From NCBI GenBank assembly GCA_938014215.1, contig CALLRW010000007.1, positions 1-64,000 on the forward strand: a DNA stretch of 64,000 nt, in the 5' to 3' direction. The notes beneath the pieces are model-generated. The model ran no database searches. It worked only from the letters and a program-made list of their open reading frames with translations, and had not been told where the DNA came from. Position 1 is the first letter of the stretch; each line of letters starts with the position of its first letter. A program made the position numbers and the translations under genes. This document shows positions 37,901 through 44,808 of this stretch, in pieces. The stretch is from an uncultured Alistipes sp. (GTDB lineage Bacteria > Bacteroidota > Bacteroidia > Bacteroidales > Rikenellaceae).

Positions 37901-38171
37901 TCTGCGTCTTTCCGGCGATTTCGACAGACTGGGTCTGATAGCCGATGAACGAAATCTTGAGCGTGCCGTCGGCAGGTGCCGAGAGCGAATAACGTCCATT
38001 GGCATCGGTCGTGGTTCCAATGGAGGTGCCGTCCACCAGGACCGTAGCTCCGGCGATCGGGGAGTTGTCCGCACCGGTGACCGTACCGTTTACTTGCTTA
38101 CTTTGCGAGAAGGCGAACAATATGCCGCCCCCCACAACTGCAATTAACGACAGTAGGAGATTTCTTACCAT
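34932..38171 (-). CDS. susC: SusC/RagA-family TonB-dependent transporter (second locus)
   Basis: 1079 aa. Signal (MVRNLLLSLIAVVGGGILFAFSQ), carboxypeptidase-regulatory-like domain (VNGTVTGADNSPIAGATV), TonB-box/plug (DDVIVVAFGTAKKEAFTGSA; IYVRGYGSM; LWVVDGVPYEG; SISVLKDAASNALYGARGANGVIMV), and a large barrel ending RTFSGGVTVTF. The start at 38171 is chosen because a promoter -7 box at 38217-38224 leaves no room for the longer in-frame start at 38219. It imports its cargo with SusD. The size is at the upper end of the usual SusC range. Confidence 0.95.
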   Translation of the reverse strand: MVRNLLLSLIAVVGGGILFAFSQSKQVNGTVTGADNSPIAGATVLVDGTSIGTTTDANGRYSLSAPADGTLKISFIGYQTQSVEIAGKTQINVTLHEDTQAIDDVIVVAFGTAKKEAFTGSAKVIKSDDLIKTQSSNVQDALVGKIAGVQFSSPSGRLGAGQSIYVRGYGSMSAGNSPLWVVDGVPYEGDINNLNTADIESISVLKDAASNALYGARGANGVIMVTTKRAKAGEATVTFDGKWGVNTRALQNYDIVEDAGEYYEFHYKSLYNYLTLENGMNALQANTAANQLLTSNDAGGLGYNVMTVPEGQNLIGTNGKLNPLAKEGRVVNYKGQDYLLKPDNWLDEIYKKATFRQEYNVNVSGATDRANFYASLGYLDNTGIVDGSDMERYTARLRADYQAKKWLKVGGNMSYTHFVWNNGNNPDNEGASDGGNAFATAMQTAPIYPVYIRDGQGNIMIDEYGMKLYDTGDGRNGGAVRSTGGQSNDLQDIQLNKNMSEGNAFTANGFADINLYKGLKLTLNGSVAIDETRFTQTMNPFYGQFAESGGVVYKSHQRDITYNLQQLLNYNTTIGEKHTIGVLLGHEMYNRKVYGLYGSRSVMYSPDNFELSGAVVDMSSSGSSVSEYNNEGYFFRGQYDYDERVYVSGSYRRDASSRFHPDHRWGNFWSAGAAWVISHENWFNAPWVNMLKVKASYGSQGNDALPYEYLYTDYYTIASAGGTAVTQTLARKGNPDITWETNANLNLGVEFGLWNDRLSGGIDFFNRKTSDMLFQMATPWESGYTSIWTNIGDMVNRGVEIELRADLIRTKDLVWDFSVNMTHYKNKLVKLPDQYKNNTTSDGKYVGRISGSYFLTEGESVFSFYLPTYAGVDPTTGKSLWYTYTTDEATGEKQRTTTDQYSVASENGREMHGDALPDLYGGFNTSLRAYGLDLSLGFTYQIGGQVYDSGYANYMGSPAGTSVGFNYHHDLLKAWSADNTDSNIPRFAYGDTYSNATSSRFLTDASYLNIQNITLGYTLPKKITRKFLVESLRVYVACDNVWYWSKRQGLDPRQSINGATNPFYYAPIRTFSGGVTVTF

Positions 38172-38216
38172 AAGCGTTAATTTTTTAAATTTAAAATAAA
38201 ATAAAAAGTCCACTAG

Positions 38217-38248
38217 CAAAGATAGGCAAATAGGATTATCTTTACAAA
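38217..38248 (-). promoter_or_regulatory. Strong promoter of the SusCD-peptidase operon
   Basis: On the minus strand TTTG (38245-38248), 20 bases, TATCTTTG (38217-38224): a full match to the Bacteroidota -33/-7 consensus. The start ATG follows about 45 bases later through an A/T-rich leader. No regulator, ECF sigma or anti-sigma gene is adjacent. Confidence 0.85.
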
Positions 38249-39056
38249 TAAACGCACAAAAAAAACTTTCTCGATGATATTTTTTAGTTATTTTATATTA
38301 AACAGTTTAAATTCCGAAAAATTAGGGGGATATAAAGTTTCAAATTGAAACAAAATCTTCGAAAAATGCTTTCAACCAGTATAAAAACAGCATATTTTCA
38401 GCGGTTATCAACTGATAATCAAATACATACATTTATGTAGTTTTTTGAATAACACTTTCGCGAACATCCCGTTATTCGAACTCTTTCCGCAAATCGGACC
38501 CTCGCATAAAGGAAAAATCAGACACCTGATCCCCTTGACTACATCTCTGCTTTCGATACGAATCCCTCGCACCTTCGATTTGCAGGCTCCACCGTTCGGC
38601 CTTTCCTCTCTCCCACATGCGAAGATTTTCCCAAAAACAAGACTCTTTTACAATATTATATATTACATTTGCAATTATAATTACAATTCCAACCCCAAGC
38701 TTTAGGATCAGAATTGGAAAAAGTTGTTAAAACGGGCAATTTTGTTACAAGGGGCAATCGGGCAACCCGGATCCGACGGTATGAGCGGCGCCCCAGGCGG
38801 CACAAGACCGGGAGACGAAGAGACAGACGGATGGTCGGGAGTGGATGAGATCGGGATGCATGCGGTCGCCCCTTACCCGACGGAGAGACCAGCCGACACC
38901 CCCGATAACAGGTGCGGCCGGAAGCCGGCTCATGAAAGGGAGCATCGGAGAAGAGGGAGCAGAAGGGAAGAGACGAAGGGTGCCGAAGGAGCGAGCCCCG
39001 CAGAAAGCCGCCAGAGAGAATCCGTTCCGAATAGCAGACCATCAAAAACCACGACC
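38249..39056. other. Long gene-free region, AT-rich on the left
   Basis: About 800 bases without a gene I can support. The left ~450 bases are strikingly A/T-rich compared with the GC-rich surroundings. They include a small inverted repeat TACATA-CATT-TATGTA (38424-38439). Near 38746-38753 a CAATTTTG box about 20 bases after a TTG could start a rightward transcript to the orphan gene at 39057. The right part (38760-39056) is open in frame with that gene but encodes only Gly/Arg/Pro/Glu-rich sequence, so I treat it as leader. Confidence 0.45.
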
Positions 39057-39494
39057 ATGTACGTACCGAATCATCTGAAATGGCGCATCCTGCTGGCGCA
39101 GGAGCTGAAACTACACTATTTCGAGCGGGAAAATTCGCACCGCAACTGCAAACGGATCCTCGAATTGTACGGCCGCTACCTGCTGGGGACGACCTACGAC
39201 ACCTTTCTGAACTACCTGAATCAGCTGAAATACGAAATCGGGAGTCTGCGCCTGCCGCCCTACATCGAAGCGGCGATCGGTCTGCTCGAGCCGTTGCGTA
39301 TCGCCAGCGAACGGCTGCGGATCCGGAAGACCAACGGGACATGGACCCTGCTCGAGGTGGTTGAAGAGACGATGCGGATTCTCCAGGAGCGGTCACACAC
39401 GACCCTCAACCAGCGGATCACGCCTTCCGACCGATTGAATGGCCCCGCACCGGCGGCCTCCACCTCCCTGCCGAACGGAACCGCCCGGGAATAA
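39057..39494 (+). CDS. Orphan helical protein of unknown function
   Basis: 145 aa. I do not recognise the family. It has no signal peptide or TM segment. Residues 1-115 look all-helical and basic (HLKWRILLAQELKLHYFE, ELYGRYLLGTTYDTFLNYLNQ, LPPYIEAAIGLLEPLRIASERLRI, LLEVVEETMRILQER). The last 30 residues are low-complexity Pro/Ala/Ser/Thr. Codon use is host-like. It may be a small cytosolic regulator or DNA-binding accessory, but nothing proves this. The frame extends upstream to about 38724 without a convincing coding pattern. Confidence 0.6.
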   Translation: MYVPNHLKWRILLAQELKLHYFERENSHRNCKRILELYGRYLLGTTYDTFLNYLNQLKYEIGSLRLPPYIEAAIGLLEPLRIASERLRIRKTNGTWTLLEVVEETMRILQERSHTTLNQRITPSDRLNGPAPAASTSLPNGTARE

Positions 39495-39694
39495 AACCGC
39501 CGGAGAGGGACGCTCTCGCCCGGAGCCGGATCGACGAAGAATCGAAAGCCACTCTCGGGAAAGCCGTCGGACGGAACAGGATCAAACCCACTCCGTGCAA
39601 TCAGACCGCCCCTTCCGTGCGGAACGGACAGCCGCACCGTCCGACGGAGGGGATGCCCCGGCTGAGCAGCCGCGACGCGCTCTACCGCCATACG

Positions 39695-39722
39695 AAAAAA
39701 CCTCTGTCCCGAAAGACAGAGG
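39695..39722 (-). terminator. Terminator of the tRNA-Ser gene
   Basis: On the minus strand CCTCTGTC / GACAGAGG stem with a short loop, followed by TTTTTT (39695-39700), 45 bases after the tRNA 3' end. Confidence 0.88.
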
Positions 39723-39767
39723 TTTCAATCGCGGTCCGACCGCCGCAGCGGAGGGAGATCCATCGAG

Positions 39768-39856
39768 CGGAAAGAAGGGGATTCGAACCCCTGAAACCCT
39801 TTTGAGGTTTACTCGCTTTCCAGGCGGGCCAGTTCAACCACTCCTGCATCTTTCCG
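39768..39856 (-). tRNA. tRNA-Ser (anticodon GGA)
   Basis: 89-nt cloverleaf of the long-variable-arm class. The acceptor stem CGGAAAG pairs with CTTTCCG. The anticodon loop is CTGGAAA with GGA (reads UCC/UCU). The variable arm is AACCTCAAAAGGGTT-like and the T arm GGGGTTCGAATCCCC. CCA is not encoded. Its own consensus promoter and terminator flank it. Confidence 0.97.
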
Positions 39857-39866
39857 TAATACGCGG

Positions 39867-39898
39867 CAAAAGTACGCAATATTTCCGGATTCTGCAAA
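39867..39898 (-). promoter_or_regulatory. Promoter of tRNA-Ser
   Basis: On the minus strand TTTG (39895-39898), 20 bases, TACTTTTG (39867-39874), a full consensus match ending 10 bases before the mature tRNA 5' end. Confidence 0.85.
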
Positions 39899-39951
39899 TG
39901 GAGCGGCGTTTTTCTACGCGCCGACGAGAGAATCGCCCGGAAGTAGAAAAG

Positions 39952-40566
39952 CTAACGGATATAATTCGTTACGATCCGCTCTTCGGGTTCGGGGCGATGC
40001 TCCGAGGCGGTCAGTCCGGCCTTGAGCACCCGGGCCATGTTGCGGCCCAGCACCCGCATCACCTGCATACCCTCCTCGTCCTGCATCACCTCTCCGGGCA
40101 GACGGCCGTGGGCGCTGTTCCAGTACTGCGACGAGACGACCGGCATGTTCGCAATCGTAAAGTACTTGTTCAGGCGGTCGAAGGCGGCGCTGGCACCGCC
40201 CCGGCGGCAGACAACCACCGCCGCAGCGGGCTTGTAGGCGAGCCGTTCGGCACACGAATAGAACAACCGGTCGAGCAACGCACAGAGCGAACCGTTCGGA
40301 CCGGCGAAGTAGACCGGCGACCCGACGATCAGGCCATCGGCCGTGGCGAGTTTTTCACGAATCGTGACATAGGCCTCGTCGTTGAAGACGCAATGGCCGA
40401 TCCGCGAGCACTGCTCGCAGGCGATGCACCCCGGGATGGGCTTAGTGCCGATCGAGACGATTTCGGTATCGATGCCCTCGGCTTCGAGCGCACGGGCCAC
40501 CTCACTCAGTGCAAGATAGGTATTTCCCTCACGGTGAGGACTTCCATTGACAAGCAGAACTTTCAT
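39952..40566 (-). CDS. Iron-sulfur flavoprotein-type NAD(P)H-dependent FMN reductase
   Basis: 204 aa with a flavodoxin fold. The FMN-phosphate loop is NGSPHREGNT (7-16); LIVGSPVYFAGPNG and VVCRRGG complete the flavin site. A compact cysteine cluster Cys47, Cys50, Cys53, Cys59 (C-x2-C-x2-C-x5-C) matches the [4Fe-4S] motif of the Isf family, so it probably carries a cluster and shuttles electrons rather than only FMN. Cytosolic. The start at 40566 is the first Met with the flavodoxin strand directly after it; the longer open frame upstream is low-complexity Arg/Leu. The partner and substrate are unknown. Confidence 0.83.
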   Translation of the reverse strand: MKVLLVNGSPHREGNTYLALSEVARALEAEGIDTEIVSIGTKPIPGCIACEQCSRIGHCVFNDEAYVTIREKLATADGLIVGSPVYFAGPNGSLCALLDRLFYSCAERLAYKPAAAVVVCRRGGASAAFDRLNKYFTIANMPVVSSQYWNSAHGRLPGEVMQDEEGMQVMRVLGRNMARVLKAGLTASEHRPEPEERIVTNYIR

Positions 40567-40646
40567 AATGTATGGTATTAGCATAAAAACCGGGAATCCG
40601 GACAAGAAAGATAGGCAAAAGTGCCGGGAATGGCAAACCGGCAAAC

Positions 40647-40677
40647 AAAAAAAGAGGATCTCCTCTCGGAAATCCTC
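40647..40677 (-). terminator. Terminator after the small Ala/Glu/Thr-rich lipoprotein gene
   Basis: On the minus strand a GAGGAT / ATCCTC hairpin is followed by seven T (40647-40653). Confidence 0.7.
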
Positions 40678-40699
40678 CACGCTTTTTACCGGAAAAGGC

Positions 40700-40930
40700 T
40701 TATTTTGCAGCCTCAACGGTCTCGGCAGCAGCCTCGGTAGCGGTCGAATCAGCCTGCTCGCAAGCAGCCGTCGAATCGCACTTCTCCGTGCAAGCCTCGC
40801 AAGCCGAAGCCTCGGTAGCAGCAGCCTCCGTTGCAGCCTCCTCAGCAGCAGCATTCTTGTTGGCATTTCCGCCGCAGCTTACCATAGCAACGGCAGCCAG
40901 AACGATGACAAAAGAGAAAATCTTTTTCAT
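40700..40930 (-). CDS. Small Cys/Ala/Glu-rich lipoprotein
   Basis: 76 aa. MKKIFSFVIVLAAVAMVSC is a clear lipoprotein signal (Cys19). The mature part is low complexity: Ala/Glu/Thr runs around a Cys-containing core EACTEKCDSTAACEQ (C-x2-C-x3-C-x5-C counting from SACEAC). No fold is predicted with confidence. Similar short Ala/Glu-rich lipoproteins occur throughout Bacteroidales without known function. It has its own consensus promoter and terminator, so it is probably well expressed. Confidence 0.7.
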   Translation of the reverse strand: MKKIFSFVIVLAAVAMVSCGGNANKNAAAEEAATEAAATEASACEACTEKCDSTAACEQADSTATEAAAETVEAAK

Positions 40931-40969
40931 AGCGTCAAACGTTTTAAATATGAACTTTTTTGAACGCCG

Positions 40970-41000
40970 CAAAGATAGATATTCGCAAATTAAATGCAAA
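40970..41000 (-). promoter_or_regulatory. Promoter of the small lipoprotein gene
   Basis: On the minus strand TTTG (40997-41000), 19 bases, TATCTTTG (40970-40977), a full match to the consensus; the leader is about 30 bases. Confidence 0.85.
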
Positions 41001-41034
41001 GAAAAAATGAAGAATTTTCAAGAACAGCCGCAAA

Positions 41035-41502
41035 TTACTCCAGAAGGTCGGCCGCCGAGATCACTTCGTTCTTGAGAAAGGCCTTGGGGAAGGTCTGTGC
41101 GACCTTGCCTCTGAGGATGATGGCCTCCTCGGTCGTGAGGCAGTTTCCGACCGAAACCGAGAACCACGGACTCTCGTAAACCATGTAGACACGGATGCCG
41201 GGATAGGTCTCTTCGAAGAGTTGCTTGGCGGCAATGGCGCCGCTGCGGGCATCGGGTCCGTTGTCGAAGAAGATGCAGACGCGGTGGCCCTTGTAGGAGA
41301 GCCGTTGGGCATCACGGGCGGCATTGGCGACGGCCCGGGCGGCATCACCGTGCTCCGAGACGACGACACGCGCCGGATCGTAGAGGGCCGAATCGGCCGT
41401 AGGTTGCGCCAGACGCTGTTTGAAGGCGTCAATCGACTGGCCGCGCACGGCAAGAGTCGCCATCGAGAGAGCCAGCGTAAGGATCAGCGTTGCGTATTTC
41501 AT
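41035..41502 (-). CDS. Secreted SPOR-like protein
   Basis: 155 aa with a Sec signal (MKYATLILTLALSMATLAVRGQ). The C-terminal 80 residues follow a SPOR-like pattern: HRVCIFFDNGPDARSGAI, AKQLFEETYPGIRVYMVYESP, FSVSVGNCLTTEEA. They run repeat-strand, helix, repeat-strand, as in other Bacteroidales proteins annotated as SPOR-like. SPOR domains bind denuded peptidoglycan, so it may be a periplasmic cell-wall-associated protein. The start is directly adjacent to the stop of the upstream LEA-2-like gene. It is the last gene of a four-gene operon with the LolC-like permease and ubiE. Confidence 0.62.
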   Translation of the reverse strand: MKYATLILTLALSMATLAVRGQSIDAFKQRLAQPTADSALYDPARVVVSEHGDAARAVANAARDAQRLSYKGHRVCIFFDNGPDARSGAIAAKQLFEETYPGIRVYMVYESPWFSVSVGNCLTTEEAIILRGKVAQTFPKAFLKNEVISAADLLE

Positions 41503-42015
41503 CTATTTCAACTGTTTTTCAAGGTCTTGAATCGACAGGCCAAAGGTATTCAAAAATTCGGACAAAGGCATCTTTTCGCGGGAAAATTTCACGGGGGCCG
41601 GGCCTCCGCGCCCCTCGGCCTGACACGAGAGCGAGATCCGGTCATACGCCCCGGCCGCGACGTCGCGGGCGAGCAGCAGCAGTGTCAGCGGATCGGAGAT
41701 GCGCAGCCGCCAGCGGGTCGTCAGACTCGCCTCGGTCCGCCGCTCGATCTCGACGGGCTCGCAAAGGACGACGGTCCCGACACAGGCATCGGCATAGTAG
41801 ATGCCGATCTCGGCCGACGAGAGGGTCAGCCGGTAGGCCGATCCGTTGTCGACCCGCACGACCACTTCGGCGCCGGTCAGCCCCTGGCGTTCGACACGTT
41901 CGATCCCTTCGAAACGGATCTTGCTTGCCACCTTCTCGACAGCGCGCCGGCACGAGCCCGCCGAAAGGGCCACCCCCAACAGAAGCAGCCAGGTAAGAAT
42001 TTGTCGCATTTTCAT
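41503..42015 (-). CDS. LEA-2-like (WHy/NDR1-type) lipoprotein
   Basis: 170 aa with lipobox SAGSC (Cys about 22). It contains a single beta-sandwich of the LEA14/WHy kind: a VEVRVDNGSAYRLTLSSAEI-like strand pair (here EVVVRVDNGSAYRLTLS), then TTRWRLRISDPLTLLLLA. These domains occur in small Bacteroidota lipoproteins without assigned function. It overlaps the ubiE stop by four bases (ATGA), so it is translationally coupled. Confidence 0.68.
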   Translation of the reverse strand: MKMRQILTWLLLLGVALSAGSCRRAVEKVASKIRFEGIERVERQGLTGAEVVVRVDNGSAYRLTLSSAEIGIYYADACVGTVVLCEPVEIERRTEASLTTRWRLRISDPLTLLLLARDVAAGAYDRISLSCQAEGRGGPAPVKFSREKMPLSEFLNTFGLSIQDLEKQLK

Positions 42016-42728
42016 CGTTCACCTATATATATCTGGGCAATGCCGAAGCTCTGGCTCCGGGCCTTGCAGTTGCGGAAGCCGGCCGCCTCCATGCGGTGCA
42101 GGAAAGCATCCGGCAACGGGAATTCGCTCACCGAGGCGGGCAGATACTCGTAGGCGCGCCGGTCGCGGGAGACCATGCCGCCGATGCGCGGCAGGATGCG
42201 GTAGGTATAGAATTCGTAGACGGCGCGGAAGAGCGGGTTGGCCGGGCGCGAGAATTCGAGAATCACCACCCGTCCGCCGGGACGCAGCGTGCGGGCCATT
42301 TCGCGCAGACCGGCATCCAGATCGCCGAAGTTGCGCACGCCGAAGGCTACGGTCACCACGTCGATCGACCCCGTGGCGACGTCGAGGTGTTCGGCATCGC
42401 CGCGGTCGAGGACGATGCGGCCGTCGAGCCCGCGGGCCTCGACCTTGCGGCGGGCCACCTCGAGCATCCGCTCCGAGAGGTCGACCCCCAGCACCTGCAC
42501 GCCGTCGATCCGGCGGGCCATGGCGATGGCCAGATCACCCGTGCCGGTTGCCACGTCGAGGATCCGGCGGGGTTTCGCACGCCGCACGCAATTGACCACG
42601 TGGCGGCGCCACAGGCGGTCGATGCTCATCGAGAGCGTATGGTTGAGCAGGTCGTATTTCGGCGCGATGTTGTCGAACATCTCGCGGACCTCCTCCTTCT
42701 TGGTGTGTTCGGTATTGTATGGTTTCAT
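42012..42728 (-). CDS. ubiE: Demethylmenaquinone methyltransferase
   Basis: 238 aa. It carries the UbiE/MenG signatures: the N-terminal MFDNIAPKYDLLNHTLSMSIDRLWR, SAM motif I DVATGTGDLAIAMA, motif II GVRNFGDLDAGLREM, and the FSRPANPLFR and YEYLPASVSEFP segments near the end. It methylates demethylmenaquinone to menaquinone, the respiratory quinone of Bacteroidota. It is cytosolic or membrane-peripheral. ATG at 42728 overlaps the TGA of the upstream permease gene by four bases (ATGA), which supports this start over longer open-frame starts. Confidence 0.95.
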   Translation of the reverse strand: MKPYNTEHTKKEEVREMFDNIAPKYDLLNHTLSMSIDRLWRRHVVNCVRRAKPRRILDVATGTGDLAIAMARRIDGVQVLGVDLSERMLEVARRKVEARGLDGRIVLDRGDAEHLDVATGSIDVVTVAFGVRNFGDLDAGLREMARTLRPGGRVVILEFSRPANPLFRAVYEFYTYRILPRIGGMVSRDRRAYEYLPASVSEFPLPDAFLHRMEAAGFRNCKARSQSFGIAQIYIGER

Positions 42729-43969
42729 TCGTAACGAATCGTTTCTTCGGGTTTGATACGGGAGACGACGGCCGTGGGGATCACCAGCAGGGCGACGATC
42801 GCGGCGACGAATCCGATATTGAGCAGGATCCACCACCCTCCATCCAGCGCAATGGGGACTTCGGAGAGGAGGTATCCTTCGGAGTTGAGTTTGACCAGAT
42901 GGGTCGTGCGCTGCAGCAGGCAGAGCCCCACACCGACCACGTTACCCCAGCACAGTCCGCGCAGCGTGACGAAGGCCGCCCGCCAGAGGAAGATACTGCG
43001 GATCTGCCTGTTACGCATGCCAAAGGCCTTCAGAAGGCCGATCATGCGCGTGCGTTCGAGGACGAGAATCAGCAGCGCCGAGGTCATGTTGAAGAAGGTC
43101 ACGACGAGCATGATGACGATGATCACGGCGGCGTTCACGTCGTGGGCCTTCAGCCAGTCGAAGATATTGGCGTAGCGCTCCGTCACGCTCTCGACGGCAA
43201 GGTTTTCGGTCCCCTCGCCCTCGTCGTAGAGGAGCGTGCGGCCCAGCGTGCGGGCAAACGGTTCGGCCTCGGCGAGCGAACGGGTGCGGATCTCGTAGCC
43301 CGAGATCTCGTCGGCCGTCCAGTCCGAGAGGCGCTGCACGTTGCGGATATCGGTCAGCACCATCATGCGGTCCATCTCCTCCATGCCCGAGTCGTAGATG
43401 CCGCTCACCTTGAAGCGGTCGCGGCGCGGCAGTTCGCCCGGTTCGACAAAGAGCATCTCGACCCGGTCGCCCACGTCGAGCTTCATCCGGTCGGCCAGGG
43501 CCCGCGCCAGCAGGACATCCTTCGTGCGGATCGAATCGCCGACACGGGGCAGTTCGCCCGCCACCAGCCACTCGCGCAGACAGCTCCAGTCGTAATCGGC
43601 GCCGACCCCCTTCAGGAGCACCTCGCCCACCGCCTCGTCCGTGCGGACGATGCCCCCCTTGACGGCATAGGGGGCCATGGCGACGAAGCCGTCGGTCGAA
43701 CGGATCAGCTCCTCGAGCCGCGCATTGCGGTGCACGGGCTGCGAATCGAGGGCATCGACCCCGCGGATATCGGTCACCGAGACGTGGGCCACCAGCCCCT
43801 CCATCTTGCGGGCCACCTCGCGCTTGAATCCGACGACGACGGCCAGCGAAAGGATCATGACCGCCACCCCGAGCGCCACCGACCCGACGGCAATACGCTC
43901 CATGACCCCGGGACGGTTTCCGGGGGTCGGTCGTGCCATGCGGCGGGCGATGAAAAAGGCGAGATTCAC
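42725..43969 (-). CDS. FtsX-like ABC transporter permease (LolC/LolE-like)
   Basis: 414 aa: N-terminal cytosolic anchor and TM1 (about 25-50, ERIAVGSVALGVAVMILSLAVVV), a long periplasmic MacB_PCD domain (about 55-270), then three TM helices in the FtsX domain (about 280-305, 330-355, 375-400). The pattern matches LolC/LolE, which extract lipoproteins from the inner membrane, but no ATPase gene is adjacent. LolC/E-like and other MacB-type roles cannot be separated by sequence alone. The start is GTG at 43969 (ATG is not available nearby). It is the first gene of the ubiE operon. Confidence 0.85.
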   Translation of the reverse strand: MNLAFFIARRMARPTPGNRPGVMERIAVGSVALGVAVMILSLAVVVGFKREVARKMEGLVAHVSVTDIRGVDALDSQPVHRNARLEELIRSTDGFVAMAPYAVKGGIVRTDEAVGEVLLKGVGADYDWSCLREWLVAGELPRVGDSIRTKDVLLARALADRMKLDVGDRVEMLFVEPGELPRRDRFKVSGIYDSGMEEMDRMMVLTDIRNVQRLSDWTADEISGYEIRTRSLAEAEPFARTLGRTLLYDEGEGTENLAVESVTERYANIFDWLKAHDVNAAVIIVIMLVVTFFNMTSALLILVLERTRMIGLLKAFGMRNRQIRSIFLWRAAFVTLRGLCWGNVVGVGLCLLQRTTHLVKLNSEGYLLSEVPIALDGGWWILLNIGFVAAIVALLVIPTAVVSRIKPEETIRYE

Positions 43970-44019
43970 GGGCGCTCCAAATTGTCTGAAAATTTATGCA
44001 AAGAAACATATAAATTTCG

Positions 44020-44027
44020 TATTTTTG
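44020..44027 (+). promoter_or_regulatory. -7 box of the SDR-MBOAT operon
   Basis: TATTTTTG matches TAnnTTTG and precedes the SDR ATG by 19 bases. The -33 region is weak. This 77-base gap is shared with the divergent LolC-like gene. Confidence 0.6.
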
Positions 44028-44046
44028 CCCGAAATACGGGAATTTC

Positions 44047-44796
44047 ATGAAAAAACAGGCACTCATCACGGGCGCAACGTCGGGAATCGGCCGCGCCACG
44101 GCCCTGCGACTGGCCAGGGCGGGTTACGATATCATCGCCACGGGCCGCCGGGCCGAACGTCTCGCCGCGCTGAAGGCGGAGATCGAGGCCGCCGGAGGGC
44201 GCTGCACGACGCTGGTCTTCGACGTGCGCTCGGAGGAGGAGGTGCGCCGCAACCTCGAACCCCTCGAGCAGATCGACCTGCTGGTCAACAACGCCGGGCT
44301 GGCTGCCGGTCTCGAACACATCGACCGCGGCGACACGCGCGACTGGGACGCCATGATCGACACCAACGTCAAGGGGCTGCTCTACGTCACGCGGGTGATC
44401 ACCCCGAAGATGGTCGCCGCCGGCCACGGCCACGTCATCAACCTCGGCTCGATCGCCGGCACGGAGCCCTACGAGAACGGCGCCGTCTACTGCGCCTCGA
44501 AACACGCCGTGCACGCCATCTCGCAGTCGATGCGCGCCGACCTGCTCGCCTCGGGCATCAAGGTGACGGAGATCCGCCCCGGAATGGTCGAGACGGAGTT
44601 CTCCGAGGTGCGTTTCCACGGCGACCGCGAACGTGCCGCCGCCGTCTACCAGGGGGTCGAGCCCCTCACCGGCGACGATATTGCCGAGGCTATCGCCTGG
44701 GTCGCACAATTACCGGCCCACATGAACGTTAATGACATGGTACTGATGCCGAGCCAGCAAGCCGGTTCGTACTACACGTACCGCAAGAAACGATAA
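44047..44796 (+). CDS. SDR-family oxidoreductase (YdfG-like)
   Basis: 249 aa. Classical SDR: TGATSGIG (9-16), NNAG (about 83-86), Ser in GSIAG, and the YCASKHA catalytic Tyr/Lys motif. The C-terminal PGMVETEFSEVRFHGD and LPAHMNVNDMVLMPSQQA match the YdfG group, NADP-dependent 3-hydroxy acid (serine/threonine-related) dehydrogenases. Cytosolic. It is the first gene of the operon; the next gene begins 12 bases after the stop, and the functional link to the protease and acyltransferase downstream is unclear. Confidence 0.88.
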   Translation: MKKQALITGATSGIGRATALRLARAGYDIIATGRRAERLAALKAEIEAAGGRCTTLVFDVRSEEEVRRNLEPLEQIDLLVNNAGLAAGLEHIDRGDTRDWDAMIDTNVKGLLYVTRVITPKMVAAGHGHVINLGSIAGTEPYENGAVYCASKHAVHAISQSMRADLLASGIKVTEIRPGMVETEFSEVRFHGDRERAAAVYQGVEPLTGDDIAEAIAWVAQLPAHMNVNDMVLMPSQQAGSYYTYRKKR

Positions 44797-44808
44797 ACGC
44801 TTACGACC

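Noticed and set aside
38445..38705. 86-codon frame in the AT-rich spacer
   Set aside because: No family, no start context and no promoter with correct spacing; the AT-rich stretch makes random frames possible.
38724..39056. Upstream extension of the orphan gene at 39057
   Set aside because: It is in frame but Gly/Arg/Pro/Glu-rich with no predicted structure; the ATG at 39057 marks the change to a helical protein pattern.
39768..39856. tRNA-Ser as an integration site of a genomic island
   Set aside because: No integrase gene and no repeat of the tRNA 3' end is visible in the window.
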